64,000 nucleotides of DNA from Platerodrilus igneus (GCA_036346225.1 JARFIW010000139.1:1612001-1676000); one strand, 5' to 3'. Counted from the first letter of the stretch, positions 34,286 through 46,305 are shown. Numbers and translations: made by a program. The notes: generated by a model not told the origin, from the sequence alone.

Positions 34286-34451
34286 GTTGATATAATTAAA
34301 TCAAAAAGAAAATTGCTGGAAATAACAAGATTAATTACAATGAATTGTATTGATGGAAAACCATTTTCTAATGACAACCGTATAGAATTTCCTAAAGATC
34401 ATTCTGGATGGCCTTATTTTAAGGAAGTTTTTATGGTATCTTCTTTGACTG
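34286..34451 (+). CDS. ERAL1: ERAL1 exon, G4 completion and domain linker
   Basis: The exon opens in phase 0 with GTTGAT, so splicing from 18302 completes NKVD, the guanine-specificity motif. It continues IIKSKRKLLEITRLITMNC, a variable segment, then SGWPYFKEVFMVSSLTG. In ERAL1 the block GWP.FKE.FM.SAL is the G5 region, where a serine-alanine type loop contacts the base. The exon ends at a GTAAGT donor (34452) in phase 1. It has no internal stop or shift, consistent with a live host gene. Confidence 0.87.
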
Positions 34452-34502
34452 GTAAGTTATTTCTTAACAACTAGTTTTTCTCTTCATTTTATACAATAAT
34501 AG

Positions 34503-34706
34503 GTGATGGTTTAAACAAAGTAAAGGAGTATCTGGTAAACTCTGCAAAACCTGGAAGTTGGTTATACCCAGAGGACACATTTACGGATCAGACACCTGAA
34601 AATATAATTGTTAGCACTGTAAAGGCTACATTGCTTGATTATTTACCACAGGAAATTCCATATCTACTACAGCCTCAACTGGAATTATATGATGTTGACA
34701 CAGAAG
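34503..34706 (+). CDS. ERAL1: ERAL1 exon, C-terminal part of the GTPase domain
   Basis: After a 51-base intron (34452-34502) the frame joins in phase 1 and reads GDGLNKVKEYLVNSAKPGSW, LYPEDTFTDQTPENII, then TLLDYLPQEIPYLLQPQLEL. ERAL1 proteins have the same order: a helix, then (P)G.W.Y....T.QTPE, then LL..LPQE.PY..Q. The exon ends at a GTATGT donor in phase 1. The KH domain that binds 12S rRNA should follow on further exons, but I did not find it in the remaining 29 kb on this strand. Confidence 0.87.
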
Positions 34707-34965
34707 GTATGTTCATAATTACCAGAAATATTTAAGACCTTATATGCCAATTATAAACTTGGGTTGTTATGTATTGAATTGATGTTAAGTACCCGAATTA
34801 ATATTACTCTACAAAAATGAATTGAGGTGGGTTTTACACCTACCTTAAAAGGTCTTTGAACCTCTATCATTGGCCAGGAAGCGAGTTTTGTTTACCTGGG
34901 AATTTTGAACTTAACCGAATCCTTGCGATTCCAAACAAAGTAGGGATCTTTAACGTGTATGACAA

Positions 34966-35085
34966 CACACACACACGCACCCACACACACACGCACGCAC
35001 GCACCCATGCACACACGCACACACACGCGCGCGCACGCACGCACACACGCACACACACACACACGCACGCACGCACTCACGCGAT
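34966..35085. repeat. (CA)n/(CG)n microsatellite
   Basis: A 120-base tract of CACA interleaved with CGCA and CGCG units. Open frames on both strands here (histidine/threonine- or cysteine/valine-rich) are products of the simple repeat, not genes. The coding remains of LINE 3 begin just to the right. Confidence 0.95.
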
Positions 35086-35299
35086 CTAGATTTTACTTCT
35101 CATTCAAACGAGGACATATTTTAGTGAGAAATGGTAGTTTAACATTTTTCAAGTTCGTGTCGGGAATCGGACTTGGAACCTTGGGCATAGTAAAGTCACA
35201 TGCGAACCAGCTAAGCTGCGGAACCACCCATACTAACCTAAAGAAAGAAACTTGGATTTCAGTCTTCCTAGTAAATGGATGTTTTGAGAGACCGTTTAA

Positions 35300-35744
35300 C
35301 TTTGTGGGAGCTGCTTCTATTAATACATCAAATAATATCAAAGAGGACTGGAACTTAGTTGTTTGTAAAAAGCAGAAATCCAAGTCAAAGATAATTGTGG
35401 GTGCTGCATAACTTGTAGCAAGTCAGAATGGGTTAGAAGTACTGGCTGGAGTTCAAAAATGATCTTGGCTACATTTAAGCCGAGTAGCTCACAACAGCAA
35501 TGGGGATCCGCGGACTGCTGAGGATATTTTGGCTTACATGCAGATTTATAGTACTAATGCTGTGTGCTATCGAATCAGTACCACTAGTACATTCAGCACC
35601 TTTAAAATTGGGGTGGCATTGCAGAATAAACATCAATATCTAGATCCTAATTTCTGGCCCAGCAATATCATTATTAGAGATTTCGTGTTTAAGCTCTCTA
35701 AAGATAAAAGTGCAATTAATCAATCCTCGAATCTTCATTTTTAG
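35300..35744 (+). pseudogene. LINE 3 ORF1, C-terminal part
   Basis: KSKIIVGAA, then WLHLSRVAHNSNGDPRTAED and IYSTNAVCYRIS form a two-strand zinc-knuckle-free C-terminal domain. It ends with FKIGVALQNK and LDPNFWPSNIIIRDFVF. The D..FWP..V.VR.F ending is diagnostic of ORF1 proteins in this group of LINEs. Stops near 35411 and 35465 break it. It would have coated the element RNA. Confidence 0.65.
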
Positions 35745-35799
35745 GGAATGCAGAGGTCGACAACCCATCTTAGGGAGTCAAGCCAAGTTTCTGAATGAC

Positions 35800-36430
35800 A
35801 AACAAATGTTATTGTTCTTGAACATTCGAAGTCTTAATAATAAACTTCATGTTCTACACTCAGTAATTCAAGAATATAAATTCAATGTTCCTTGTATTGG
35901 GCTTGCAGAACACTGGATGTCTGACGTTACAATAAAGTATGCATCAATTCATGGGTATAATCTGGTTAGTAGTTACTGCCGTAGCAACAGTAATGGTGAT
36001 GGTGTTGCCTTATGGAGCACTGCCACGAAGGTTACTACTCTAGATTTTAAAGATATTTGTTATGAACGCAACTTTGAAATATTCGGTGCCAAGTGGCGTC
36101 ATCCACTATTAGGTGCTGTTATTATCCTAATTGTCTATCGCTCGCCGGCAGGGGATGCTGAAATGTTCCTTACAAGATTATCTCTTGCATTGGACCGTGT
36201 CTACAGCAACACTCATCATATAATTATGGCCGGTGACTTTAATATAAATACTGATGTCCTCTCTGATCTAAACACTATGTTTATCAATTTAACATCTACT
36301 TATAATTTGCAATATTTAGTCTCACAACCTTCTCGTGTCACTAACACAACCTCGTCAATAATAGACAATATTTTTACAAATGGTAACCATAGTTTTAAAG
36401 TTGAATTAAATAATATTTATTTATCATAAA
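35800..36430 (+). pseudogene. LINE 3 endonuclease domain
   Basis: The open frame 35710-36429 carries LFLNIRSLNNKLHVL near the start, IGLAEHWMSDV, GYNLVSSYCR, GDGVALW, IILIVYRSPAGD, IIMAGDFNINTDVL and the IDNIFTN block: the order of AP-endonuclease motifs. The final SDH motif is missing because the frame ends early and shifts. It provides the nick that primes reverse transcription. Confidence 0.87.
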
Positions 36431-38474
36431 ATGTTATTACTATATCATAATTATATTAGAATTGCTGTTAGGCATACTCTTGTAAGATCTAGATGTCTAA
36501 CAAACAAATTGCGTCATGATAGGTTCCATAGTTTGATTGTAAATGAGACGTGGAGCCATATGTACAGTGCCTTAACAGTAGATGATAAGTTTAAAGCATT
36601 TTTAGCTAAACTGTCCCAGCACTTTGACATGAGCTGCCCGATTACAATTATGAAGGCAGCTAACAGAGGCTATCAAATCAGTTCTGATGTTATAAAATCG
36701 AGCCAGAATCTCTGATTTGCTTATTCTTGCTAAAAAAAATTCCAGTCTTGCAACCTGTTTATAATATAAAGAAATCTCAACACTTCAATCTGGTTCACAG
36801 TAAGGTTTCTGCGCATTATTTTTCATTAATTGCTTCCTTGACTAACAAAGGTAAAACAGCCTGGTCAATCATTTGTGAATGCAAGGGCAGTACAATAAAA
36901 GATAATATCTGGGCAATTAAGGATGGTTTGCAATTAATTGATAATCCTCAAATTATCTCAGACAAGTTTAATGATTTTTTCATTCAGGCTCCATTGCGAA
37001 TTCTTTATAAAATTCCCAAGGTTGATCATCAAACCAATCAAATTGTGATAATTCCTCAAAATATGGCTCTTGTGCCATTCAATGAACCTGAGGTACTTTT
37101 ACTTATAAATCAATTGAACAGCACGTCATCTTGTGGTACAGATGGGTTTCCGGTTCAACTTATTAAGAATTTTAAACACATACTAGTTACGCCACTTACA
37201 TCTCTCATTAATGAATCTTTTAGCAATGGAATATTCCCTTCTTCTTTTAAAACTGCTGCTGTAGTCCCGGAAAGAGTGGTGATCCACGGCTAATAACGAA
37301 TTACCGTCCTATTTTTCTCCTTTCTGCATTCTCCAAATTGTTGGAGTTGGTGATGTATACCAGATTGCAATCCTTCTTTAATAAACATACCATTATTGCT
37401 GAGTGTCAACATGATTTCTCAAAAGGTAAGTCTACAAGTACTGCTGTATTGTCCTTTTATAAAGAACTATTAAGGCTTCTGGAGCTTAAAGAGCATCCTT
37501 TAGTTATATTTTGTGACCTCAGTCGTGCTTTCGACTGTGTACAGCATGATATACTTTTGCGCAAATTATTTATTTATGGTGTGAGAGGTCTAGCAGCTGA
37601 TTGGTTCACCTCTTACTTGCATGGCCGCTTCCAATCTGTGGTAATCAAAACAAAGGAATCCGCCATGCCTCGAGAATTCAAAATGTTTCTGTCGGAGTAC
37701 CCCAAGGCTCCATACTCGGTCCAACTTTATTCATAATATTTGCAAATGACCTTGTTCGTTATATTGCTAATGCTGTAATTACTATGTATGCAGATGATAC
37801 TTCTATAGTACTAGGTGGAGCTACACTTCACGATGTCCTTCAACATGCGAAAGAGATTCTTGAGCCACTTTTCGAATGGTTCTGTGCTAACAAACTTTAT
37901 CTCAATTCTGAAAAGATGGTGTTTATGCTTTTTTATGCTGGCAAAATTTTTCGTGAGGATCAGATGCGATTGCAGGTCAATAACAATCCACTTACACAAG
38001 TTTCTACATTAAAATTTTTGGGAATTTATGTAGATAGCTCATTGAGATGGGAAAATCATTGTACTAAGCTTTCTAAAACACTTAGCTCAGTGTGCTTTCA
38101 AATCAGGTTTCTAAAAGCAGTCTTAGATTTTCACACTTTAAAGTGTTTCTATTTTGCAGAAGTACAATCTAGGTTGTTATACGGCGTTATGCTTTGGGGA
38201 AATTCTCCTTACGCAAAACGTATCTTTTCTATCCAAAAACAAATCCTAAGATGCATGGTTAATGCCAATAGGTTTGACACCTGCAAGCCCATTTTTCGAC
38301 AATTGGACATAATGTCCTTACCTTGCCTATTTATTTACTATGTTGCTATTTATGTGCGTAAGAACCTGCTTTTATTTTCTACAAACTTTTCAATTCATGG
38401 TCTTAATACAAGGTTCGGTGGAAATTTTGTAATTTCTCAACACCGATTGGCCCTTACGGATAAGAGCTTTGTGT
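36431..38474 (+). pseudogene. LINE 3 reverse transcriptase
   Basis: The linker occupies 36431-36715 and 36727-37293, ending with LLINQLNSTSSCGTDGFPVQ and the start of motif 2. 37338-37736 has QHDFSKGKSTSTAVLSFYKE and VIFCDLSRAFDCVQHDILL. A shift near 37690 leads to VGVPQGSILGPTLFIIFAND, catalytic YADD at 37787-37798, NKLYLNSEKM and LKFLGIYVDSSLRW, with the thumb and basic C-terminal region to 38474. At least three frame changes are present. Confidence 0.9.
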
Positions 38475-40523
38475 TGTAAACTAAAATTTTTTATTTTTGT
38501 TCTTAATTTTTACCCTCGTGACTATCAGCTAATAAATTGCACCTTTATATTTCCTAAACCCTTACCTGATATCACAAGGTCGAGAATTTATTATTAACAA
38601 TGAAAGCCCAAGGTAAAGTTGGATGGAAAACGGCTTGAGGAAAAGAAAAACTCTTTAGACATAAACGGCTAGTAGAGTGTTAGCTTTGGGTAGATCATGA
38701 GCTTGGGTCATGGGTTGTCAAAAGACCAAAAAATATGAATAATGAGCGCCACCGTATTTTTCAACACAAGAACATACAAAAATTAACTGTGCTTGTATTA
38801 GGGGAATGCGGAAACCTTATATCAACACCACTAACATAGCCATAAAACTTGAATTTCACTCTTTTAAAACACTTACCAAAATCTCAAACACCAGATGTCA
38901 TACAGATGTCTCGACTTGACCTGTGAACAAACAAATGCACAACATGGACACCGTTTGTGTCCTCAAAAATATTTACCAAAAATAAAATGATAGAATTTGG
39001 GTTTCCAAAGTATACACCCAGGGTATTTGTAATCATTACCCACAATTTCTGATCAGGAATGATTTGTAAACTTTACTTGAATTTCAAACAATAACAAAAG
39101 TAAAAAAAAAAGATTCTATTTGCTTAAATTTCTTGATTCATTTTACTATAATATTTGCAATTTTGTTTTACTATAATATTTTTAACTAATAATTTTTTTA
39201 TAGAACAGAAATATACTAATAAAGATTTGTATTCAATAACATAAAGATCTCTGAATGAATCTTTCTTAATAATTTTCATGTAAGGATTCGAGTTCCCTTA
39301 ATTATTCATAATACATATTCTTCAAGTCATAGTAGCACTACTTCGACTTTAACAATGAAATTTAAATTACCTAAGTGCAGATAAATTAGTATGTGTCAAC
39401 CTAAAGTTACTTTTATTTAATAGTTAATAAAAGAATTCCACATGTTGACTAAAAATCAAAGTACATGACCTCAAAATATTTAAACATATTTTTGAATTAA
39501 AATAACATGACATGTGAGGTTTAAATAGGACAGTTGAATATATGTTTTTTATATCTGACATAATATGTCACTCATAACTTTTTTAGCTTAGTTAACTTTA
39601 TCTGTATGTGCAATCATTCTGACAAGCAATAAATTTGTTACTTAATTCTTTCTTTCCTTAAACGAATTTTACGTAACTAAAGTTCAATCTAATATTTTCT
39701 TATTGCAATTTAACTGATATTGAAAGTGATTAAATGCTAAAAACACTCACGTGTGCAGATACTGCTGTGAACAAAAGAAATCGGACTATAACCCCAGCTG
39801 TCGGAAATTCCATGAACATCGGTTTTCTGCGACGCACAAATAGAAGCCACGTGAATACTTACGAATTTATTACTGGAATTGCGAGAACTCTTCTGAATAA
39901 AACCAGAATTTAACGAAACTAACATCTGCTTGACTTTACATCATATAAAATTTAGTACTCCAAAACCAAACTAAATTTTCTTGAGATTAATACTTTGATA
40001 TTATTGATGTAATAAACTCATAGGAAATTGTATATGATATTCTCATATCATATGGTTACGTGATATTGCATTAATTGATATTGCACTATTTGATATTACC
40101 ATATATGATATTGCACTAAGAGGAAAATATTAATAAAATTTATTTAATTAATTTATACCAACTGTTTTAATGATGGTGACTTCAATTTCTCCTTTCACGA
40201 ACTCGACAGCAAGCCATGTGCCTGGACACGACCATCTTGACTTTACTACGCCGCTTATCGCAGCTTGTCTCTTCAAACGTCAATAGCAAAGTGCTCTAAT
40301 TGACAACTCGACGAAGCTTAATAACGAATCTTAGACCTCAAAGGCAAAGGAGTCTATATGCTATTATAGATTTTAAGTTTTATTTTAATTGTACGGAATT
40401 TTACAAATTATATTTATGTATTATTTTTATTGTACGGAATTTTACAAATTATATTTTTATTTTATTGCTGCTTTATTTTATATTAATAGACAAAGTGTAA
40501 CTACGAAAAAAAATACGTTACAG
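38475..40523 (+). mobile_element. LTR-like insertion (2049 bp) inside LINE 3
   Basis: The insert begins TGTAAACTAAAA and ends ACGTTACA, giving TGTAA...TTACA inverted ends. It is flanked by GTGT on both sides (38471-38474 and 40524-40527). Disregarding the insert and one GTGT gives an uninterrupted LINE 3 frame across the site. No coding frame lies inside. Ends, flank size and lack of genes suggest a solo LTR of a gypsy-like element, though ~2 kb is long. It contains repeat Y copy 2 and a direct duplication of a TTGTACGGAATTTTACAAAT word (about 40391 and 40433). Confidence 0.8.
38745..40300 (+). repeat. Repeat Y, copy 2
   Basis: Diverged direct copy of 31182 onward, recognised by GCGCCACC (38748), ACTGTGCTTGTATTAGGGG, GGAAACC and GACACCGTTTGTGTCC (38945) in the same order and spacing. 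At 40035-40105 the word TGATATTGCA and close variants recur four times. Confidence 0.55.
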
Positions 40524-40722
40524 TGTGTTTGGCTATGAAGGTTTACAATAAAGTACACATCGACATTAAGAATGCTCATACTTATAAAATGTTTAAAGTT
40601 AAGCTTAGAAATATGCTAGTGAACAATTGCTACTATGCAGTTCAAGATTTTCTGTAAAATGGATTTATAGACCTATCACACATTGTAATATTGTGACTAA
40701 TAAATGATTGATTGATTGATTG
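40524..40722 (+). pseudogene. LINE 3 C-terminal tail and 3' end
   Basis: The frame resumes directly after the second GTGT and reads MKVYNKVHIDIKNAHTYKMF, then KVKLRNMLVNNCYYAVQDFL before a stop. It has the charged helix plus (F/Y)Y.V..(F/L) ending common at the C-terminus of this LINE group. After a ~60-base 3' UTR the element ends in four GATT units. Confidence 0.8.
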
Positions 40723-41958
40723 CTCTTACTGAAGTAGAGGTTGATGGAAACTTGTGTATACGTTTCTCACATTTTACTAATTTAAAATAAACACAAATAA
40801 TAAGAATAACTCGAAGACTCGTTTGGCTAATCTGTATTATCAAACATGAATATCACAATAGATAACAAACAAAAAACACTAAGATATATCCCTAATTCGA
40901 CAAATATGCATGTACCCAAAAGAAAAAGAACAACTAAAATGTATCAATTATAGACATCCAACCAAATTAACCGATACCTATAAATTATACAGATACAATA
41001 GTAGTGCTTTTCCATATAAAAATTCTTTCGTTTACAATACGCTTTAAATACGCGTTCATCAACGTAAAAAGTCTTCTAAATAATAAGTTTTATTCATTTG
41101 TATTATTACAACCAATCACAATTAGTAAATTTACAACAGCATCAAATGTGTAGCAGCTGTAAAGCAAAAATGCAATAATTTGCAGGTTTTCTAGAGCTTT
41201 TTACAAACCTCCGAACAACTGTTTAGTACAAGATTCTTTTGGTTGCAGATAATCCAATACTCCAACTTAACGTTGAATGAAAACTTCCAACACAGGGAGT
41301 TTCGCCTGTAACGATATTTTTAATTCCGTGTTTTACTCGTGTTTGGGAACTTGTTTGTCACAATCTCAGAGTTTAACACCATACTTGAATTACTTGTTTA
41401 ATCAACCTTCAATCTGCATGGTGATGGTTGCATGTCAATCGATTTTGAAGCTGTATAACTGAAGATGAAAGATTGAATGCTTCCCTCTATTGTCATCCAA
41501 CGGTTTTTCATTCTACGGTTATTGTTTGTTATATTTTGTTTGCACGGATAGTGTACCTGACTGCTGTGCTAAGTTTGAGGTCAATATAGTTCCTTCATGT
41601 GACTGGTCATTTGTTTCCACACTTTTGAAAGCATCGCCATTTGTTTACATTCACAACACATCTTTTATGACAGTGATTTGATATAATCTACTATTGTGGG
41701 GGTTTCATTGGATTCATGTGAATGTGTTCAAACAAGCTTTCCTATGCTGGCTATTTACCGAGATGTAGCTGTATTTTTTTAATTTAATAGAGTGTAATTC
41801 TGAGCTTTACTGCTAATTATACAAAAATGCACTAGGTGCATTACTATTTTAATTATTTATCCTAATTGAATATCATATCGTAATAGCCACATTATTAAAT
41901 AAACTAACACAGATATCCCTTAGAACAAAATTATTGTAGGTGGACAAATATGCTTACT
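40723..41958. other. No gene seen
   Basis: AT-rich sequence. Short open frames at 41277-41681 encode hydrophobic, cysteine-rich peptides with no recognisable family and are most likely chance. Confidence 0.5.
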
Positions 41959-42241
41959 CTTGACCGGCGATGCAATTCTTGCTAAATGGAATCACCTTCC
42001 CAATGCAATAGCAAAATTATTCTAACAACTAAATGCTGTATTCCGTCCATCTCTTATCAGAAATCGAATGGAACAGGTAAACTGGGAAGACGCGAGACAT
42101 TGCAATGCGCATGTTATCCCCACACGGCTACGTTTCAACTAACAGACAGAAATGAATATTTCTTAGCTTAAACTCATAACACAAGCGAGTACTTAAAGTT
42201 GCATAACTTGCAGGATTAGCAACAGTATAAACGAACTGTTA
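41959..42241 (+). repeat. Repeat Z, copy 1 (~280 bp)
   Basis: This segment is nearly identical in order and length to 56617-56899 on the same strand: shared ATCAGAAATCGAATGGAACA, ACACAAGCGAGTACTTAAAG and GTATAAACGAACTGTTACA. Both copies end exactly at TTACA and then diverge, as an LTR 3' end would. No protein match was found in either strand. Confidence 0.85.
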
Positions 42242-42434
42242 CACTACCCCTTCCCACATGAGAAACTCATAAAATAAGCTAGGATGACAAACTAGAATTG
42301 AGTGTACCTTCACTTTGATCATGTGGTCCCATCAGGCTAATGCAAAAGCAAGGTGCAAACACATACTCAAAAAAAATAGCACCCTTCATTCCTATTATAA
42401 GCTTGCGTCGAAATGAATTCTGTATCAAATAATA

Positions 42435-43700
42435 CTAGTTATCTGGCTTTATATCTTTGACATGCCAAACGCCTATATCTTTCTTGTTATTGTCTCTCAG
42501 TCTATACGTAACTGTTCCTGTTTTTTCCATGATTTGGCAACGGACATACTTTGGTGTCAATTTCTGTGATACAGCCTCTGAAGCCTTGGACTGCACCATA
42601 TTCTTCTTCCAAACAAATTTTCCTTTTTTGAAAATCCACTGCCCAACGCCGTATATCATATGTCTTCTTATTACGCTCATAAGCCAGCCGAAGTTTCCCT
42701 ACTACATCGTTATAAAGATCTGAAAGCTCATTGAGATCTTTTATAAGTTGTTCTCTTGAATTGACCGTAAGATGTTGATCAGTAAAATTCGTTAGTTTAC
42801 CATAATATTCTCCTGAAATAGGTATTGAACCACCAAAATTCAAAAAGGCTATCCAGTAACTTCACTAACTGCATTCCTCATAGCATGTGTGACTTTATGC
42901 AATTCCTCGTCCCATAGCCTGTGATTGTCTTTCACATATGATCTCAATACTGTGATGATAATTCTGTTAACTCTTTCAGAAGGGTTAACCTGAGGATGAT
43001 AATTTGCATTATACCCAATTTTCTGGACCTGGTATTTCTTTGTTAATCTTTTGAATGCCTTACTATAAGTTGAGACCCATTGTCGGTGGTTATAATTTGT
43101 GGTACTCCATATATAAGAAAAACTTGGTTTTCAATGAAATTATTTATCGAATTAGCTGTCGCCTTTTTCATGAGATGGATCAGCACATATTTGGTGAACC
43201 AGTCGCATACTACAAGTATGGACATGCTACCTCTCTCCGATCTGGGTAAAGGTCCCATAATGTCAATAGATATCATTTGAAAGGGGTGTTCACTTCTCTT
43301 TCTTTCCTCATTAACCCAAGCTTCGTATGTAAACTACTTTTTGAAGCCATGCATATTTGACATTTTCTAATATAATGGCTAATGTCCAATTTCATTTTCG
43401 GCCAATAAATTTTTTTGGCAATTTTGCAGCAAGTCTTAAATGCACCTACAATTCGCAAATGTTTCTAAATCATTTTGAAACATTATTTCCTAATCAAGCT
43501 CTCCTAACATATTCAAAAATTCCAGACATTTACTGTTTAAAATATTATATTTTTCTTTTAATTCATCTGTTACTTCTATACAATCCAAGCGGCGACCAAT
43601 ATGCAGAAGTTTAGCTTTAATGCGTTTATTGCTCAACTTAGATGGCCTATCTAAAAAAATCCAGTAATGGTTGACGTACATTTTCTAATGCTTTTTCACA
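42435..43700 (-). pseudogene. Ty3/gypsy integrase remnant
   Basis: From 43681 down: a linker, then the zinc-binding domain (YWPKMKLDISHYIRKCQICM), the core start (MISIDIMGPLPRSERGSMSI), IYGVPQIITTDNGSQL, then near 42970 QVNPSERVNRIIITVLRSYV and WDEELHKVTHAMRNA, then NFGGSIPISGEYYG and a long helix. It ends with PKYVRCQIMEKTGTVTYRL and GVWHVKDIKP. This is a complete gypsy integrase in order, broken by several shifts. RT and RNase H are not present upstream, so only the 3' end of pol remains. Confidence 0.92.
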
Positions 43701-44364
43701 AAAATCTAACTGTTTATTCGGATCAAATTTGTATTCTGGATATTGATAAACTAATTTAGGATTAATCTTCTCTTTAACAATAAAATTCTCGATAGCTTTT
43801 TTTTATTTTCAACTAAGTCATCACCATGTTTTTTCCCCTGATTGCTAATTCCCAAGATAACTCCTGCGAACTTAGATAATTAATCCAAGACATGCTAATG
43901 CAATTGCTAAATTATTTAATCAATCAACAGGACATAATAAACAACACAAATATTATCTATTAATCAAAAAAACTTTCTCAATAAAATTTCACAAATGAAA
44001 ATATCTTTTATCCATATGGATAGTACAGTATTTGGAAATCGAGATTTAATATGATTAACTGTCTATTCATTTATCGTAATTCATTACGAAATAAATATTG
44101 GTACTATCACTACAAAAATAACACATACGATCAAGGTTTGTTGATGATCTGTGGGTTCTGTTCTTTTAAATAAAATTGGATGATCCCTAATAATCACGAG
44201 GACAATCTTCAGTACCCTTTAGCGCTCCCCAAATCTTTTTTTTTTAAAGGATTTGTGGTGCTAGTATAAAACGCTAAAGTAACTACGCCACCTACACGAC
44301 CTTTTTAACGTAAAAAAAGTTAATAAATATTTATCAAATTATTAATTATCAAATTAATATCACA

Positions 44365-44406
<42 letters not shown>
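43701..44406. other. Noncoding; hairpin and (TA)n tract
   Basis: Includes a small inverted repeat (CTTTAGCG near 44217 and CGCTAAAG near 44270, enclosing an A/T run) and a (TA)n tract at 44369-44406 that borders repeat X copy B. No coding frame. Confidence 0.6.
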
Positions 44407-44410
<4 letters not shown>

Positions 44411-46305
44411 ACTGATCTACTCTCTCTACCCGCCTTTTCTTCTTCTGCTTTTTCTTTATTTATTTTATTTCACACTTTTTTTGTCGCGCCTTTTATGTAA
44501 TGTGCACACCTAATGCACGCCTCGTACTTGCAACGTTTGGTTGGTTCTTTAATTAAACTGTTTATTACAATGCCTCGACTATTTAAGCTCTTAATTCTCA
44601 GGGTGTTCACCTACTTATAGTGAGTTCTGTTATAAGTAGATGTGCAATGCCCAACCAAACTGCACACTCTTTTGTTTTAGTACTAAATTTTTAATCTACT
44701 TTTGTATATGCCAAATTTTTATTACGATCAACGTTGCCTTGTGCCAAATTAAATTACTACCACAAATTTATGACTTTTTTGACGTTTTAAGATATTTCAG
44801 CACTCACCTGGATTATACTTCGTTCTTGACCTCTCTAACTGCTGGCTCAAAATCCTCGTTGCCGTATGAGTCTTTACACGGTTGTACTATCTGATAGAAT
44901 TTTCGTATCGCCTCCAGGTGTCATTCTTAAATTTTAGATGCTCCCCAATATCTGAAATAAATAACCCTAATTTAGAATTTGGAATACCCGTTTACGTTAC
45001 TTCCCCTGCGCTAATTCTTCTGTCCTAATTTCTGCTTTGAATCCTCCACTACCAATTGTTGCTCTCCTAATTTCGCTCCTTGTGTTCTCAATTAATCCGT
45101 CCGCTTTTTCGCATTTAATCCAAATCTAATCGCCGTCCTGTTTCAAATTACTCGATGCCCCGCTATAAATCTATATCCAAATCAATCTTCGTTTCTTTAT
45201 CTACCTACTCGATGTCCTGCTACCAATAAATCTCTATCCAAATCGATCTTCGTTCCTTTAAATAACCACCCTATGTCCTTCTGCCTTTAAATCGCTATCC
45301 AAATCAATCCCAAATCTATTTAAATATTCGTCGCTTCGCCGTCGCTTATATAACCACTCTATGTCCTTCCGCCTTTTAATTTCTATCCAAATCCAACTTC
45401 GTCCTCGTCGCTTGGCCGTCGCACTATTACCAATCTTTACACTTTTTACTATCGTCGCTGTTGCTCGTTTATATTTCGCTGCTGCTCTTTACCCTTCTTT
45501 ACTCAATCAAAAACTATTCAAAATCAAACACGTTTATTAACTTTTAAAATCGTTACACAAATTAGCGCAGTTCTATAAAAACACGTCTTTTTACAAAAAA
45601 ATTTCAAAATAATCTCTTTTTAAATCGTACACAAATTAGCGCAGTTCTATAAAAACACGTCGTTATACCAAAATTTTCGAAAAAATCTCCCTTTGTTTTC
45701 TTTCCAAGGCGACCATTATAACATTTCTTGCCTACTAAATTATAAAATTACATAACTAAAATCGTCCAATAATATTCAAACACTACGTTTGTGTCGCACA
45801 TACCATAATTCATGTCTTTTTACACTTTCATAATTCACAAAAAATTCTAGTATTGGTCCTAAATATTTACAGTTCTTCAATCACATTTGACCTTGTTATA
45901 ACTAATAATTTTGAGCTTACAAATTTTGTCCAAAAGTTGATTCTATTTAAAATAAAAAGCCAAAATAAATCACACTTGAACCTGGATGCGTGGTTGATAG
46001 TGAACATCCATAGACGCATCCGGTTTTTGGACGGCAAATGTACTTTCAATGGCCTATAAAATTCAAACTCGGTATAAACCCCTGAGTACTGTGCATCTTA
46101 CTACGTCATTTAGTCATTTTAATTTACCTTTTGGCACTTATATTTCAACTACCATTTTGAATTGTATTTTAGCATATGTAAAATACGGCAAACATACATT
46201 TTTAAGTTATGTGATCAAATATATGGATTATTTTGCTTGGCATATACTACCTTGTACTAAACAACCCTTAGAACCTTTGGTAGCTCCCTCAAACATAATA
46301 CTATA
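44407..46305 (-). repeat. Unidentified repeat X, copy B (inverted)
   Basis: Reverse-complement counterpart of 26611-28397, bounded by (TA)n on both sides. Compared with copy A it has a local tandem duplication: CACAAATTAGCGCAGTTCTA and the following AAAAACACGTC occur twice (45554 and 45634), where copy A has one. Pyrimidine-rich, loosely repeated units of about 60 bases (CTATCCAAATC...TCGTC) occupy 45170-45420 and have purine-rich counterparts in copy A (27430-27640). No coding frame. Confidence 0.82.

Larger units (their letters stand above)
35090..40722 (+). mobile_element. LINE 3, non-LTR retrotransposon split by an LTR-like insert
   Basis: It contains ORF1 remains (to 35744), an AP endonuclease, an RT with YADD and a C-terminal tail, and ends at a (GATT)n tail (40706-40722). 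A 2049-base insertion at 38475-40523 separates the RT C-terminus from the last ~45 codons. The 5' limit is uncertain. The YADDTSIVL box and the FFYSV-type final segment resemble elements usually labelled transposon BS or X-element polymerases in insects, but I do not assign a clade. Confidence 0.85.

Noticed and set aside
34856..35089. Open frames on both strands rich in His/Thr/Arg or Cys/Val
   Set aside because: They are translations of the (CA)n/(CG)n microsatellite and have no other coding support.
44217..44280. Hairpin considered as a Helitron 3' end
   Set aside because: No CTRR end after the hairpin and no TC start or Rep/helicase coding in the area.
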